Source: Hahella sp. CCB-MM4
GTDB lineage: Bacteria; Pseudomonadota; Gammaproteobacteria; Pseudomonadales; Oleiphilaceae
Length of the DNA stretch: 64,000 nucleotides
Direction of reading: 5' to 3'
Assembly (NCBI RefSeq): GCF_002260525.1
Contig: NZ_MRYI01000013.1
Location: 62,001-126,000 of the forward strand
Shown: piece by piece, positions 1 to 8,432 of the stretch
How positions within the stretch are numbered: position 1 is the first letter of the stretch
Layout of the letters: each line of letters opens with the position of its first letter
Notes under the pieces: model-generated
What the model saw: the letters and a program-made list of their open reading frames with translations, nothing else
What the model was told of the DNA's origin: nothing
The model's database searches: none
Program-made: the position numbers and the translations under genes

Positions 1-37
1 TTTCCTTGTTGGCACAATTTGTTAAATGTAGGTTGTT

Positions 38-1135
38 ATGTATAAGGCACTAGCGCTATTTACTGTTCTATTGTGTGGTGCGTTTTCTGCCACGGCAGAA
101 ACACTCCGGGTACTGAACTGGGACGATTATATCGATCCGGAAATCCTCACCGCATTCGAAAAGAAGTACAAAGTAAAAGTCGAATATTCGACCTTTGATG
201 ATATTGAAGGCATGGCAGACCAGTTGTTTGCCAACGACAGCAACTTTGACGTCATATTCCCCACGTCCTATCTGGTCAGCCGCATGGCCGAGAAAGATTT
301 CCTTGAGCCTCTGGACAAGAAGTCACTGAAATACTTTTCAGACATTAACCCTGTCATCGGCAAGGCGTTGTATCCAAACAACAGCGGTGAAATTTATTCA
401 TTCCCCTATATGTGGGGAACAACCGGCATCGGCTATAACGCCAAGAAGCTTCAGCAAATGGGTATCGATACTTCAAAAATCTCCTGGAGCCTGCTGTTCG
501 ATCCCAAGACATTGGAAAAAACCTCCAAGTGCGGCATTGGCATCCTGAACGACCGGGATGAAATCCTGGGTGCAGCCCTGATCTATAAAGGCTACTCTCT
601 CAACAGTGCTGACCCCGGTAACCTCAAGGACGCCGGCCAGACACTGATCGACAGCATGCCTAAAGTCAGATATCGCAACAGCGGACAATACAAGAAGGAT
701 CTGATCAACAATGATATCTGCGTTGCCGTCGGCTATTCCGGAGACATTCTCCAGTCGACCGAAGACAATCCGGATATCCAGTACGCCATTCCGTCCGAAG
801 GCGCGAACATGTGGGTCGATACCATGGCCATTCCTAAGAACAGCCGTAACAAGGATCTGGCCTACAAATTTATCAACTTCCTGTCTTCCCCGGAAATTGC
901 CGGTAAGAACTCAAACTATAATGCCTACCCAACTCCCATGTTAGGCGGCAAACAGTTTGTTGAGCAGGAAATTCTGGATAACCCGGCGATCTATCCTCCT
1001 GCTGCAGTTGAAGCCAGCCTGGAACAGATCGCACCGGTAGACCGCAAAACCAAGCGCTTGAAGCACCGGCTGTGGGTGAAAGCCATTTGCTCCGGCGGAA
1101 GATGGTGTACCGTTCCTTCTGACGCAGTATTCTAA
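38..1135 (+). CDS. Polyamine-type ABC transporter periplasmic binding protein (PotD/PotF family)
   Basis: A 365-residue exported solute-binding protein that would deliver spermidine or putrescine to an ABC permease. Residues 1-20 form a signal peptide ending in SATA, followed by the family-typical RVLNWDDYID at about 24. The conserved core continues through FPTSYLVSRM and the PYMWGTTGIGYN segment. The motif NAYPTP and the late DRKTKRLKHRLW match the C-terminal helix of the family. Homologues usually stop just after this helix, but here about 17 more residues follow, rich in Cys, Trp and Gly, which could reflect a small frameshift or read-through. Its transporter genes are not in the window and may lie upstream. 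The ligand cannot be told from sequence. Confidence 0.9.
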   Translation: MYKALALFTVLLCGAFSATAETLRVLNWDDYIDPEILTAFEKKYKVKVEYSTFDDIEGMADQLFANDSNFDVIFPTSYLVSRMAEKDFLEPLDKKSLKYFSDINPVIGKALYPNNSGEIYSFPYMWGTTGIGYNAKKLQQMGIDTSKISWSLLFDPKTLEKTSKCGIGILNDRDEILGAALIYKGYSLNSADPGNLKDAGQTLIDSMPKVRYRNSGQYKKDLINNDICVAVGYSGDILQSTEDNPDIQYAIPSEGANMWVDTMAIPKNSRNKDLAYKFINFLSSPEIAGKNSNYNAYPTPMLGGKQFVEQEILDNPAIYPPAAVEASLEQIAPVDRKTKRLKHRLWVKAICSGGRWCTVPSDAVF

Positions 1136-1180
1136 GAACCAGTTATAGCTGCTCACGAGCAAATATGCAGAAATAAAAAA

Positions 1181-1205
1181 GGGCCTGATATCAGGCCCTT
1201 TTTTT
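1181..1205 (+). terminator. Rho-independent terminator after the polyamine-binding protein gene
   Basis: The perfect self-complementary stem GGGCCTGATATCAGGCCC at 1181-1198 is followed by seven T and preceded by an A-run, so it can also work on the minus strand. It separates the binding-protein gene from the converging AIM24 cluster. Confidence 0.92.
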
Positions 1206-1291
1206 GGTTTGAATAGCTAACTTTTCAAGCTACAGAATTCGTTATTCCCAGGGGGGGAGAACGGCTCTCTTCTATAGCATGGACAGCGCGC

Positions 1292-2350
1292 TTAGTTTTT
1301 CTTCTCTACCGGACGGAATGGATACATCCAACTGGTGAACGCCTGGACACTACGCGTCTGAATCCAGACCTTCCCTTTTCCACTGAAACGACAGACAAAA
1401 CCTTCGCCTGAGAAGAACAGAGACTTATATCCACCAACCTTTGTGATGCTGTAGTCCAGCCCTTCGGTAAACGCGACAATATTGCCGGTATCCACCACAT
1501 AATCGCCGTCCACATCCAGCATGATCATGCCGCCGTAGGTGTTGAACCACAGGTCCCCATCACCGCTACAACGAATCAGAAACAGGCTCTCACCGGAGAA
1601 GAAGCCTTTGGTCAGCCCCTGCCATTTGGTTTCCACCTGAACATTCAGATCGGACGCCACAAAGGCCGAGTTCTGCAGGAAGACCGTCTCTCCCTTCAAG
1701 TAGACATGGGCCAGATCACCCGGCGATGCGGGCGCAATTCCGATCTCTCCCGGGCCATTCTGAGCGGTGAATTCGTTAATGAAAATGGACTCCGAGGTCA
1801 GCAATCTCCCGAGACCACCCTTGGCCTTGGTTTTCATGACCAGATTGGTATCCATGGTCGCCATCGCCGAGGCTTCCACCCGCAACGTTTTATTGGCAGG
1901 GATATTCACGGTCAGGAATGCATAATCAGGACGCCCTTCAACTTTGAATTTGAATCCCGGCTGATCTTCTTCCACAGAACCTGACGGCTCTTGCTTTAGA
2001 TTCATTGGCTCATTCCGGCTCACTGGCGGCTTGTTGGCAGACTTTTCGATAGCACGTTCCACCGTGCTGGCGCTATCATTCTCCGCCGGCGTTTGTGACT
2101 GCACAGATTGAGCACTTTCAGCCAATTCCACAGTGTTCTGAACACCAATGTTGTTTAATGCCTTGTGAATTTTATCTGCCGTGGGCTGGTCAATGCCCTT
2201 TTTCACCACAACCGGCGCTTTGGAGAATATGTTTTCTGCGGTTTCCGTCGCGACTTTGAACAACTTGGAAAAGGCATCAACGGCGCTCTCCCGGGTCACT
2301 CCATCGTTCAACTCGCCGGTAACCCTGACCTGATAGGCGGTAGTATTCAT
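1292..2350 (-). CDS. AIM24/TIGR00266-family protein with an L7/L12-like N-terminal domain
   Basis: 352 residues in two parts. Residues 1-75 (containing APVVVKKGIDQPTADKIHKA) resemble the C-terminal fold of ribosomal protein L7/L12: a beta strand, a helix, a KAP-VVKKG turn and a helix. A charged, Ser/Pro-rich linker covers about 76-130. The rest is an AIM24-type beta-rich domain (TIGR00266) with repeated G-E-S-L/I-F motifs and a final GEGFVCRFSGKGKVWIQTRS. The AIM24 fold is a trimeric double-stranded beta-helix-like protein of uncertain function; the yeast namesake is a mitochondrial inner-membrane organiser. It is the last of three tandem paralogues, 12 nt after the previous one, so they are probably cotranscribed. 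The L7/L12 resemblance is judged by eye. Confidence 0.82.
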   Translation of the reverse strand: MNTTAYQVRVTGELNDGVTRESAVDAFSKLFKVATETAENIFSKAPVVVKKGIDQPTADKIHKALNNIGVQNTVELAESAQSVQSQTPAENDSASTVERAIEKSANKPPVSRNEPMNLKQEPSGSVEEDQPGFKFKVEGRPDYAFLTVNIPANKTLRVEASAMATMDTNLVMKTKAKGGLGRLLTSESIFINEFTAQNGPGEIGIAPASPGDLAHVYLKGETVFLQNSAFVASDLNVQVETKWQGLTKGFFSGESLFLIRCSGDGDLWFNTYGGMIMLDVDGDYVVDTGNIVAFTEGLDYSITKVGGYKSLFFSGEGFVCRFSGKGKVWIQTRSVQAFTSWMYPFRPVEKKN

Positions 2351-2362
2351 CGTTCGCCCTCC

Positions 2363-3046
2363 TTATGCTTTACGTGGCTTCAGACCGGGAGACAGAGTCC
2401 ACCCGAAACTGCTGGGGTTGTGAGACTGGCACCATACGGTTCCCTTGCCCTGGAACTTACATACCAGGCCTTCCCCACCCAGAAAAGAATGCATCCAGCT
2501 TTTGCCAGCCTTGGTGATAGTGAAATTGAGGGTTTCGTTAAAAGCCACAATATGGCCGCTATCCACAATATATTCACCATCAACTTCTACCGGATAAATG
2601 GCACCGAAGGAGTTCAACAGCACTTTTCCGCGCCCTTTTAGGTTGACCCAGAATACACTCTCACCGGATAGAAGGGATTTAAAGCCCTGCCATCCCAAAT
2701 CGATCTCAACCCCTTCTTCACAGGCCATAAAAGAGCCACCCTGAACAATCAGGCTTTCATTGTCCAGATCGTAGGTCATCATATCGCCGGCCAGAGTCGC
2801 GCCCAGCCAGACTTCACCCGGCCCTGATTTGGGTTCGAAGTGGTTAAGAAAGAGTGACTCTCCCGCCACCATCCGCTTAATCGCTTTCAACAACCCGCCA
2901 CTCTTCTTTTTGTGAGTGGTCGTGGTGACATCCATATTGCCACTCATGGCAATCATGGCACCGGATTCAGCCGTGCAGGTTTCACCCGGGTTCAGTTTGA
3001 CTTTTGCCGCCGTATTACCGGGGCGATGTATCAAATCAATTTCCAT
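2363..3046 (-). CDS. AIM24/TIGR00266-family protein
   Basis: 227 residues consisting only of the AIM24-type domain. Family signatures are GETCTAESGAMIAMSGNMDV near residue 22, AGESLFLNHF, GPGEVWLGATLAGDM and GGEGLVCKFQGKGTVWCQS near the C-terminus. It is the middle member of a run of three diverged paralogues on the minus strand, 14 nt from the one before and 12 nt from the one after. There is no signal peptide or membrane helix, so a cytoplasmic or membrane-surface location is likely. The biochemical function of bacterial AIM24 proteins is not established. Confidence 0.88.
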   Translation of the reverse strand: MEIDLIHRPGNTAAKVKLNPGETCTAESGAMIAMSGNMDVTTTTHKKKSGGLLKAIKRMVAGESLFLNHFEPKSGPGEVWLGATLAGDMMTYDLDNESLIVQGGSFMACEEGVEIDLGWQGFKSLLSGESVFWVNLKGRGKVLLNSFGAIYPVEVDGEYIVDSGHIVAFNETLNFTITKAGKSWMHSFLGGEGLVCKFQGKGTVWCQSHNPSSFGWTLSPGLKPRKA

Positions 3047-3060
3047 TTTCAGCCCCTCGC

Positions 3061-3735
3061 TTAATACAGTTTTGGATTAATCCAGCTGGTCAGACCACTG
3101 ATACTGCGGCTCTGTATCACCACTTTGCCTTTCCCTTCCACGCGGGTCACCAACCCCTCACCACCAAAGAAGCTGGAAAACAAACCGCCAGCCAACTGTA
3201 GCTTGAGACGTAGTGAAGGGTCATAAGCGACCAGATGACTGGTATCGACGATATACTCTCCGTCGATTTCCCGCTCAAGCAGCGCACCGTATGCGCCGTA
3301 CCAGACCTTTCCGTTCCCGGATACCACCAGCTTGAACAAGCCTTCGCGAGCGATAAAAGAAGTGAAACCAGCCCAACGCAGCCCAAGCGTGACACCTTCT
3401 GTCGCAGCCATAAATGCACCCGGCTGCAGGCACAGAGAATCACCGTTGAGCTCTGCGCACCGAATTTCTCCCGGTGTCGGTTGGACCAGTGTCAGCTTAC
3501 AAGGTCCACCGGTATTGTTGCTGAACCGGTTAATGAAAAAAGTTTCCCCACCTAACAGCTTTTTCAGCAATGCCGAGATCACCGAGCCATTGGGTCTGGT
3601 TGCCATATCCAACTCGGCCGACATGCTGGACATAGCGTCCGATTCGGCCGTGATACTCTCCCCAGCTTCAAGCTCCACATCCAAATAACTGAATGCGGAA
3701 CCGCCTTTAATTTCTGCTTTCATACAAAGCCTCAT
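3061..3735 (-). CDS. AIM24/TIGR00266-family protein
   Basis: 224 residues of AIM24-type domain: AGESITAESDAMSSMSAELD near the start, GGETFFINRFSNNTGG in the middle, GGEGLVTRVEGKGKVVIQSRS before the end. It is the promoter-proximal AIM24 gene of the cluster and lies 122 bp downstream of the M48 metalloprotease gene on the same strand. The three paralogues differ clearly from each other, which suggests old duplication and possibly a hetero-oligomer. An alternative start six residues further in (MKAEIKGG, 3720) is equally plausible. Confidence 0.87.
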   Translation of the reverse strand: MRLCMKAEIKGGSAFSYLDVELEAGESITAESDAMSSMSAELDMATRPNGSVISALLKKLLGGETFFINRFSNNTGGPCKLTLVQPTPGEIRCAELNGDSLCLQPGAFMAATEGVTLGLRWAGFTSFIAREGLFKLVVSGNGKVWYGAYGALLEREIDGEYIVDTSHLVAYDPSLRLKLQLAGGLFSSFFGGEGLVTRVEGKGKVVIQSRSISGLTSWINPKLY

Positions 3736-3755
3736 TCATCTCTGCTTGATAATCT

Positions 3756-3773
3756 GATTCAGGTCCCTGAATC
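3756..3773. promoter_or_regulatory. Perfect inverted repeat between the M48 and AIM24 genes
   Basis: GATTCAGG-TC-CCTGAATC is an 8-bp perfect inverted repeat with a 2-bp centre in the 122-bp gap between the M48 protease gene and the first AIM24 gene. No U-tract follows on the minus strand, so it could be an operator for the AIM24 genes or an mRNA processing or attenuation hairpin. Confidence 0.4.
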
Positions 3774-3857
3774 CTTTGTTCTTATGAGTCTTCTGCCGTT
3801 TTTCAAGAGTCTTTGATACACACTCAAGCCTTCGCCTGGATATCAAAAAACCACCCC

Positions 3858-5051
3858 TCAATTCTCCGGCAATTCTTCATCACTGCCCGTGTCGGCAACA
3901 AAATTCCGAACCAGCTCCTGCAGCTTCAGGAATTCCGTATCCAGATGACGGTAGTCACCTTCCCCTGTCCCCAACTGCTTTCTCAAACTGGCAATGCGTT
4001 CTTCCGTCGCCGGGTGCGAGCTTAAGAAGCCCATACTCTGCTCCAACAACTCCCGGGTATCGTCGTCTTCAATTTGCTCCATGCGTTTCTTTTCTTCTTC
4101 GATAATCTTTTCAAAGAAGCTGATCATCCCTGTGGGATTAATCTCAGCACGCTGCAATAGCTGCAATCCCTTCTCATCCGCATCGGCTTCAAAGTCCCTT
4201 GAGTAACTCTGGTTGAGCAGAAACGGGGCTGCATTCACCACCGTCGCCAAGAGACCACTGACATCCCCGAACATCGCCTGAATCAAGGTATAGGTACCGG
4301 TAGCAGCAATAATATTACGAACTCCATGCTGCTCTGTAACGTGGGAGATTTCGTGCGCCATAACTCCCAGCACTTCCTCTCCATTGTCTGCAGCCAAAAT
4401 CAGTCCGGCGTTGATGACAATATAGCCTCCCGGTAAAGCAAAGGCATTCAAATCCGGAGAATCTGAGACATAGATTTTGTACGTAAAACGGTCATCCTGC
4501 ACGGCGTTGATCAGCGGGTCGGTTAGTGCGGCAATAGCCTTTTCCCCTTCCTCGGAATCCAGTAGATTGGATTCTACCTGGTACTGGCCAAACGCGGTTT
4601 TACCGATCTTTTCCTCCCACTCCACCGGTACCTGCCGAGCCACGACGGCAGTAATGCTGTCCATGAAAACAAACACAGAAACCGGTGCTGCAACAATCAA
4701 AAAAGCCACCAGAAATAATACCGCCCAACTAAATCGGCGGACATTACGTGCTGAGCGCAACTGACCTTGAAGCGAGGGATCCAGGTGCAGATCCGGATTC
4801 TTTAAAACACTGCGATCACTGGTATAAAGATTCCAGTCCGGATAATCGGGATGAGTAATGAATACCAAGCGATTGCTGGCTCCTCCCATTTTGACCTGTA
4901 TCCGGTTAATCGGGAAACGCACCCTTCCCTGTGGGCCGTCTCCGGCATCAAATTCTATCGCGGTTGCCGTGATTTTGAGAGAGCCGGAACTCCGGCCTTT
5001 GTTGAATTGTTCGTGAAACGCATGGGCCTCGTAGGTTTGCGCTTGTTCCAT
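3858..5051 (-). CDS. Membrane-anchored M48-family zinc metalloprotease
   Basis: The start was set at 5051, where AGGAAGGA sits four bases upstream; the reading frame opens further upstream (5120) without a site. The 397-residue product has an N-terminal beta-rich region of about 90 residues, a transmembrane helix at about 105-130 (FSWAVLFLVAFLIVAAP), and a peptidase domain with the zinc motif HEISH at about 233 and the third-ligand motif FEADADEKG, both typical of M48 (HtpX/BepA/Oma1) peptidases. Its likely role is membrane or envelope protein quality control. It heads the strand that carries the three AIM24 genes; in mitochondria Oma1-type M48 enzymes and AIM24 both act at the inner membrane, but any functional link here is inference. 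Confidence 0.93.
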   Translation of the reverse strand: MEQAQTYEAHAFHEQFNKGRSSGSLKITATAIEFDAGDGPQGRVRFPINRIQVKMGGASNRLVFITHPDYPDWNLYTSDRSVLKNPDLHLDPSLQGQLRSARNVRRFSWAVLFLVAFLIVAAPVSVFVFMDSITAVVARQVPVEWEEKIGKTAFGQYQVESNLLDSEEGEKAIAALTDPLINAVQDDRFTYKIYVSDSPDLNAFALPGGYIVINAGLILAADNGEEVLGVMAHEISHVTEQHGVRNIIAATGTYTLIQAMFGDVSGLLATVVNAAPFLLNQSYSRDFEADADEKGLQLLQRAEINPTGMISFFEKIIEEEKKRMEQIEDDDTRELLEQSMGFLSSHPATEERIASLRKQLGTGEGDYRHLDTEFLKLQELVRNFVADTGSDEELPEN

Positions 5052-5312
5052 TCGTCCTTCCTGTTTGTCTGACCTCACAGATCCGGTCAACTCGAAGTTT
5101 TGAGCGCCTTCCCTGTGCAAGCTGTTAAGTCTAGCTGCCTAAGCAAAAATAGGCCAACTTGATGACAATAAGTCTCAAATTCTTCCGAAGTGGTCCGTGC
5201 AAATCACCTAATCCCGGCATCAAAGCATAGGTCATATGCTCGATTGACTGAAACGATTTAGTTGTAGTTTCCTGAGCACTCCATGGAACAAAAATAATAC
5301 AAGGATACCAAC

Positions 5313-6599
5313 ATGAAAAATCTACCTAAGTGTTTTGTATTCACCGCATTGGCTGCAGGCCTGTTATCAATACAGGCCTCAGCCGCCCTAGCCGCCGCTG
5401 ACGATATTCCTGACTATCAGGATAAGATGTATGCCGCCCAGGATATGGCCAGCCTGAAACATACCATTGTGAGTGATCCGGATTTTTATGTTCCACTGAC
5501 TTATCTGGCCCACTTCCTCGGGTATGGCTGGTGCAGCGGCACCGCCTCCAATAAGGTCGGCGAGGATTTTAGCATTACCCGCGACAACGACCAGCAATAC
5601 ACGCTGCAAGCCAACTACAACAGCAGCGATCCCTACGCAGACGGATACTGGTCTGACAGTCGATTGAAAATGACCGTTTCCGACCTGCGCTTCTATACCG
5701 ACCCAACCACTCTGAAACTGGGAACACCACAGGTTTATGATCAGGAGCCCCTGAAAACCATCACAGCAGTGGTATATAACTACGGCAACACGGAGGATAC
5801 CGCTGTAGCCACCCTGGAGTACGATGAAACCAAAAGCTGGTCCAAGCAGGAGGATTATTCTTTTTCCGAGACCATCAGCATCAAGAATACCTATGAGTTC
5901 GACCTCAAAATTTTTGGCGGCAGCACTGAAATTACCGCCGGTTTCACCGCCAACCAGGGCTGGAGCGAGACCAACGGTAACAGTGAGGTGTTAAGACAGT
6001 CGGCCCAATACCGGGCGCAGATGCCGGCACGCTCCAAGCGTTACATCACTTTGACCGTCTTCAAGCAAAAAGCGGATATCCCATATGAATCAGAAATGAC
6101 GCTGGGGTACAACGTGACCATGGAGAACTTCCTGCGCTGGAGCGGTAACGCCCGGACTGATCATCCAACCAATCGTCCATGGGAAACTTTCAAGTTCGGC
6201 GGCCGCAATAACCTGAACGCCTCAGAGGATATTCTGGATCAATATGTACATCGGGATATCAGTGGCTACGGCCAGTGGGATTGGGGCTGGATGACCGATC
6301 AGTTCAGCCAGAACAGCATGCAATGGACTCTGGGCAATATATCCAAACGCAAACACATTGCCCCATTGACCGGCAAGTTCTCCACGGTTGACGGCAGCCA
6401 GTTTAGTATCGAAGCCGGCGCCCCGATCGATCTGGAACCGAATGAACAAGTCCAGCAGCAGTCTTCAAGAATCAGCAAACGCAGTCTGGATGCAAACAAT
6501 TCTCTCTCCATGGAAATCATCCGGGTCGATGACTACAGCGATGACGACACAGTGAAAAACCTGAGCTTCACACTGGATGGAGGATTTCAGTCCATGTAA
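5313..6599 (+). CDS. Aerolysin-family beta-pore-forming toxin lacking domain 1
   Basis: 428 residues. Residues 1-29 form a signal peptide, and the mature N-terminus ADDIPDY aligns with aerolysin only after its domain 1. Strong aerolysin-like blocks follow in order: PLTYLAHFLGYGWCSG, VGEDFSITRD, the alternating prestem region at about 184-216 ending TANQGW, PARSKRYITL, and FLRWSGNARTDHPTNRPW. A basic loop SRISKR at about 386-390 followed by 38 residues matches the position and length of the proteolytically removed aerolysin propeptide. It should be secreted as a soluble protoxin, activated by cleavage, and form a heptameric pore. The small N-terminal lobe used by aerolysin to bind glycans is absent, as in Clostridium septicum alpha-toxin. 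AAGGA lies seven bases before the ATG. No secretion or immunity gene is adjacent. Confidence 0.93.
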   Translation: MKNLPKCFVFTALAAGLLSIQASAALAAADDIPDYQDKMYAAQDMASLKHTIVSDPDFYVPLTYLAHFLGYGWCSGTASNKVGEDFSITRDNDQQYTLQANYNSSDPYADGYWSDSRLKMTVSDLRFYTDPTTLKLGTPQVYDQEPLKTITAVVYNYGNTEDTAVATLEYDETKSWSKQEDYSFSETISIKNTYEFDLKIFGGSTEITAGFTANQGWSETNGNSEVLRQSAQYRAQMPARSKRYITLTVFKQKADIPYESEMTLGYNVTMENFLRWSGNARTDHPTNRPWETFKFGGRNNLNASEDILDQYVHRDISGYGQWDWGWMTDQFSQNSMQWTLGNISKRKHIAPLTGKFSTVDGSQFSIEAGAPIDLEPNEQVQQQSSRISKRSLDANNSLSMEIIRVDDYSDDDTVKNLSFTLDGGFQSM

Positions 6600-6606
6600 C
6601 CCTTTC

Positions 6607-6692
6607 GGGGACATGTGGCTCTTTTTTGGAGACATGTGACTCTTTTTTTGGGGACATGCAACTCTTTTTTGGGGACATGTGGCTCTTTTTTT
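6607..6692. repeat. Tandem array of four 21-22 bp units downstream of the aerolysin gene
   Basis: Starting seven bases after the toxin stop codon, four units (6607, 6628, 6650, 6671) follow the pattern GGGGACATGTGGCTC plus 6-7 T, with a partial fifth (GGGGAATA) at 6693. Units differ by a few substitutions and by T-run length. There are no spacers, so it is not CRISPR. The T-runs could help end transcription of the toxin gene. Confidence 0.92.
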
Positions 6693-6827
6693 GGGGAATA
6701 GTTAGCGGTTATCCCCAAACCAAATCGGTACCTGTCAGGTAGTCGGGTACCGATTTTCCATTTCAACAATCTTTCCTCGCCAGCAGGCATCTTTTACACA
6801 GTTATCATTTTTCATAGAGCTGCTGAG

Positions 6828-6934
6828 CTACTAGCTTTAACAGAGCTCTTATTTTTCACACAGCTACTATTTTTCAGAGAGCTACTAGCTTTCACAGAGC
6901 GACAGGCTTACACACAGCTACAGGCTTTCCCATG
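6828..6934. repeat. Tandem array of 18-bp units upstream of the SRAP gene
   Basis: Units begin at 6828, 6846, 6864, 6882, 6900 and 6918 in exact 18-bp register, consensus CTACTAGCTTTCACAGAG, with more decayed copies extending upstream to about 6800. The array shares no sequence with the 21-22 bp array 140 bp away. Together the two arrays fill most of the 458-bp gap between the toxin gene and the SRAP gene; I see no gene in this gap. Confidence 0.88.
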
Positions 6935-7057
6935 TCGATTACCTTTCACATAGAGCTATACTGAATTCAGGCAGTTCGGACCATGTCGCGCTCAGCCAGT
7001 CCTGTTATCTCGCCGGCATGGAGTCACATACCTGAAATCCTTGAGCAGGGCTCCGTT

Positions 7058-7753
7058 ATGTGTGGTCGCTACAACGTCATCGACAGCCCGGAAGTCATTG
7101 GGCTTTTGGAAGGCATGGGGTTTGACACGTCCGGGATGAAGCCCATGACACAGCCGGATATGTTCAACATCGCCCCAACCGATGACATTCTGGTGGCGAT
7201 AAAAGATGAAGTAGCCAAAATCGTTCGCGAAATGCGCTGGTGGCTGACACCTCATTGGGCACCGGAAGTGACAGCCAAATACTCCATGTTCAACGCCAAA
7301 GCCGAGACGGTAGAAACCAGCAAGGCTTTCGGCGGTCCTTTTCGACATCGACGGGCCATTGTCCCAGCCTCCGGTTACATTGAATGGAGCATTGTTGAAG
7401 GCATCAAACAGCCTTTTTATATTCGCCCTGAATCCGGCTACTGTTTTTTCGCCGGAATCTGGGATCGATGGGAAAAGGGAGATGAGCTGCTGGAGTCTTG
7501 CGCCATTCTGACGACAGAGGCTTCACCATCTTTAAAAACACTACATCCCCGTCAGCCGGTATTGATTACTCCGGAACAATTCGACACCTGGCTGGATGCC
7601 TCCGTCGACCTCAGCCAGATCCGCCCCATGCTGGCACCAAAGGAACTGGAAGGCTGGGTCTACTACCCCATTAGTAAAATGGTGGGGAATGCCAAGAATA
7701 AAGACGGTGAATTGATGAAGCCTGTTGGCGATATGAAGAAGCTGGGAGATTGA
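7058..7753 (+). CDS. SRAP (SOS response-associated peptidase) protein, YedK/HMCES family
   Basis: The start at 7058 was chosen because the family requires MCGR: after Met removal Cys2 is the catalytic nucleophile that forms a thiazolidine crosslink with abasic sites in single-stranded DNA. The 231-residue product keeps MCGRYN, the Asn of FNAKAET, the Glu of GYIEW and the His of LHPRQPV, the usual active-site set. The open frame extends 25 codons further upstream but that extension would bury Cys2. It protects abasic sites at replication forks. It stands alone, 458 bp after the toxin gene and across the 18-bp repeat array. Confidence 0.93.
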   Translation: MCGRYNVIDSPEVIGLLEGMGFDTSGMKPMTQPDMFNIAPTDDILVAIKDEVAKIVREMRWWLTPHWAPEVTAKYSMFNAKAETVETSKAFGGPFRHRRAIVPASGYIEWSIVEGIKQPFYIRPESGYCFFAGIWDRWEKGDELLESCAILTTEASPSLKTLHPRQPVLITPEQFDTWLDASVDLSQIRPMLAPKELEGWVYYPISKMVGNAKNKDGELMKPVGDMKKLGD

Positions 7754-7837
7754 AACATTCGACTGTTGCAGCGCTTCGACATATTTCCCTATAATCGACA
7801 GCTTCATTCATTGACAGCCGGTTAAACCGGAATCACA

Positions 7838-8311
7838 TTGAGGAAACAAACCAGTAAGACTCTCTGGCAATACCACACTCACCTTCTTTCGCTACTCAAT
7901 GACCTGGAGGGGGTCATACAACCTCCAAAGTTCCATCCTGAATCTGACGCACTTTACCATTCTCTCCAGGTTTTCGAACTCGCGTATCACCAATCCACTG
8001 ACCCTGAACTCTGGGCAGCGGCGTTATTCCATGACATAGGGAAATCAGTCGACCAGAAAAATCACGCCTCAATTGGGGCTGATATGGTCCACAGTATTTT
8101 TCCCCAGCGCGTGGAATGGCTGATATATCATCATTTGGACCTGCTCAAATCTCCAACCAAAACCCGCCACAAACTGGCTGGCACGTCTTTACTAAAAGAC
8201 CTGACCACCTTGCGGAACTGGGATATGAACGGCAGATCCCAATTCGCCACAGTAATGACAGCAGAAGAAGCACTTGAGCTCGTACTCAATGGGCTTGGTT
8301 CTGACGCTTAA
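7838..8311 (+). CDS. HD-domain phosphohydrolase
   Basis: 157 residues, with a TTG start by default because no in-frame ATG or GTG lies near; the ribosome site is weak. An HD metal-binding set is visible: His in ALYHSLQVFELA at about 46, HDIGK at about 70 and the later HH of LIYHHLDLL. The conserved N-terminal PPKFHPESDALYHS is typical of a small bacterial HD family without an assigned substrate. It is followed after 121 bp by a nucleotidyltransferase gene on the same strand, a pairing that recalls the separate catalytic and HD parts of CCA-adding or related RNA-modifying enzymes. Confidence 0.8.
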   Translation: MRKQTSKTLWQYHTHLLSLLNDLEGVIQPPKFHPESDALYHSLQVFELAYHQSTDPELWAAALFHDIGKSVDQKNHASIGADMVHSIFPQRVEWLIYHHLDLLKSPTKTRHKLAGTSLLKDLTTLRNWDMNGRSQFATVMTAEEALELVLNGLGSDA

Positions 8312-8432
8312 TTGCGCTCTCAGCATACAGCTATGTTCCACAGCACCCTGGCACCTCAACATACCCCGGGCAGCCAAACATACTGCTAGCTCCTCAACAG
8401 ACTTAAAAGGCGTAACTATCGCCCTTAAAAAT

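Noticed and set aside
6607-6934. Possible CRISPR array
   Set aside because: Units are contiguous, 18-22 bp, degenerate and have no spacers; no cas gene is in the window.
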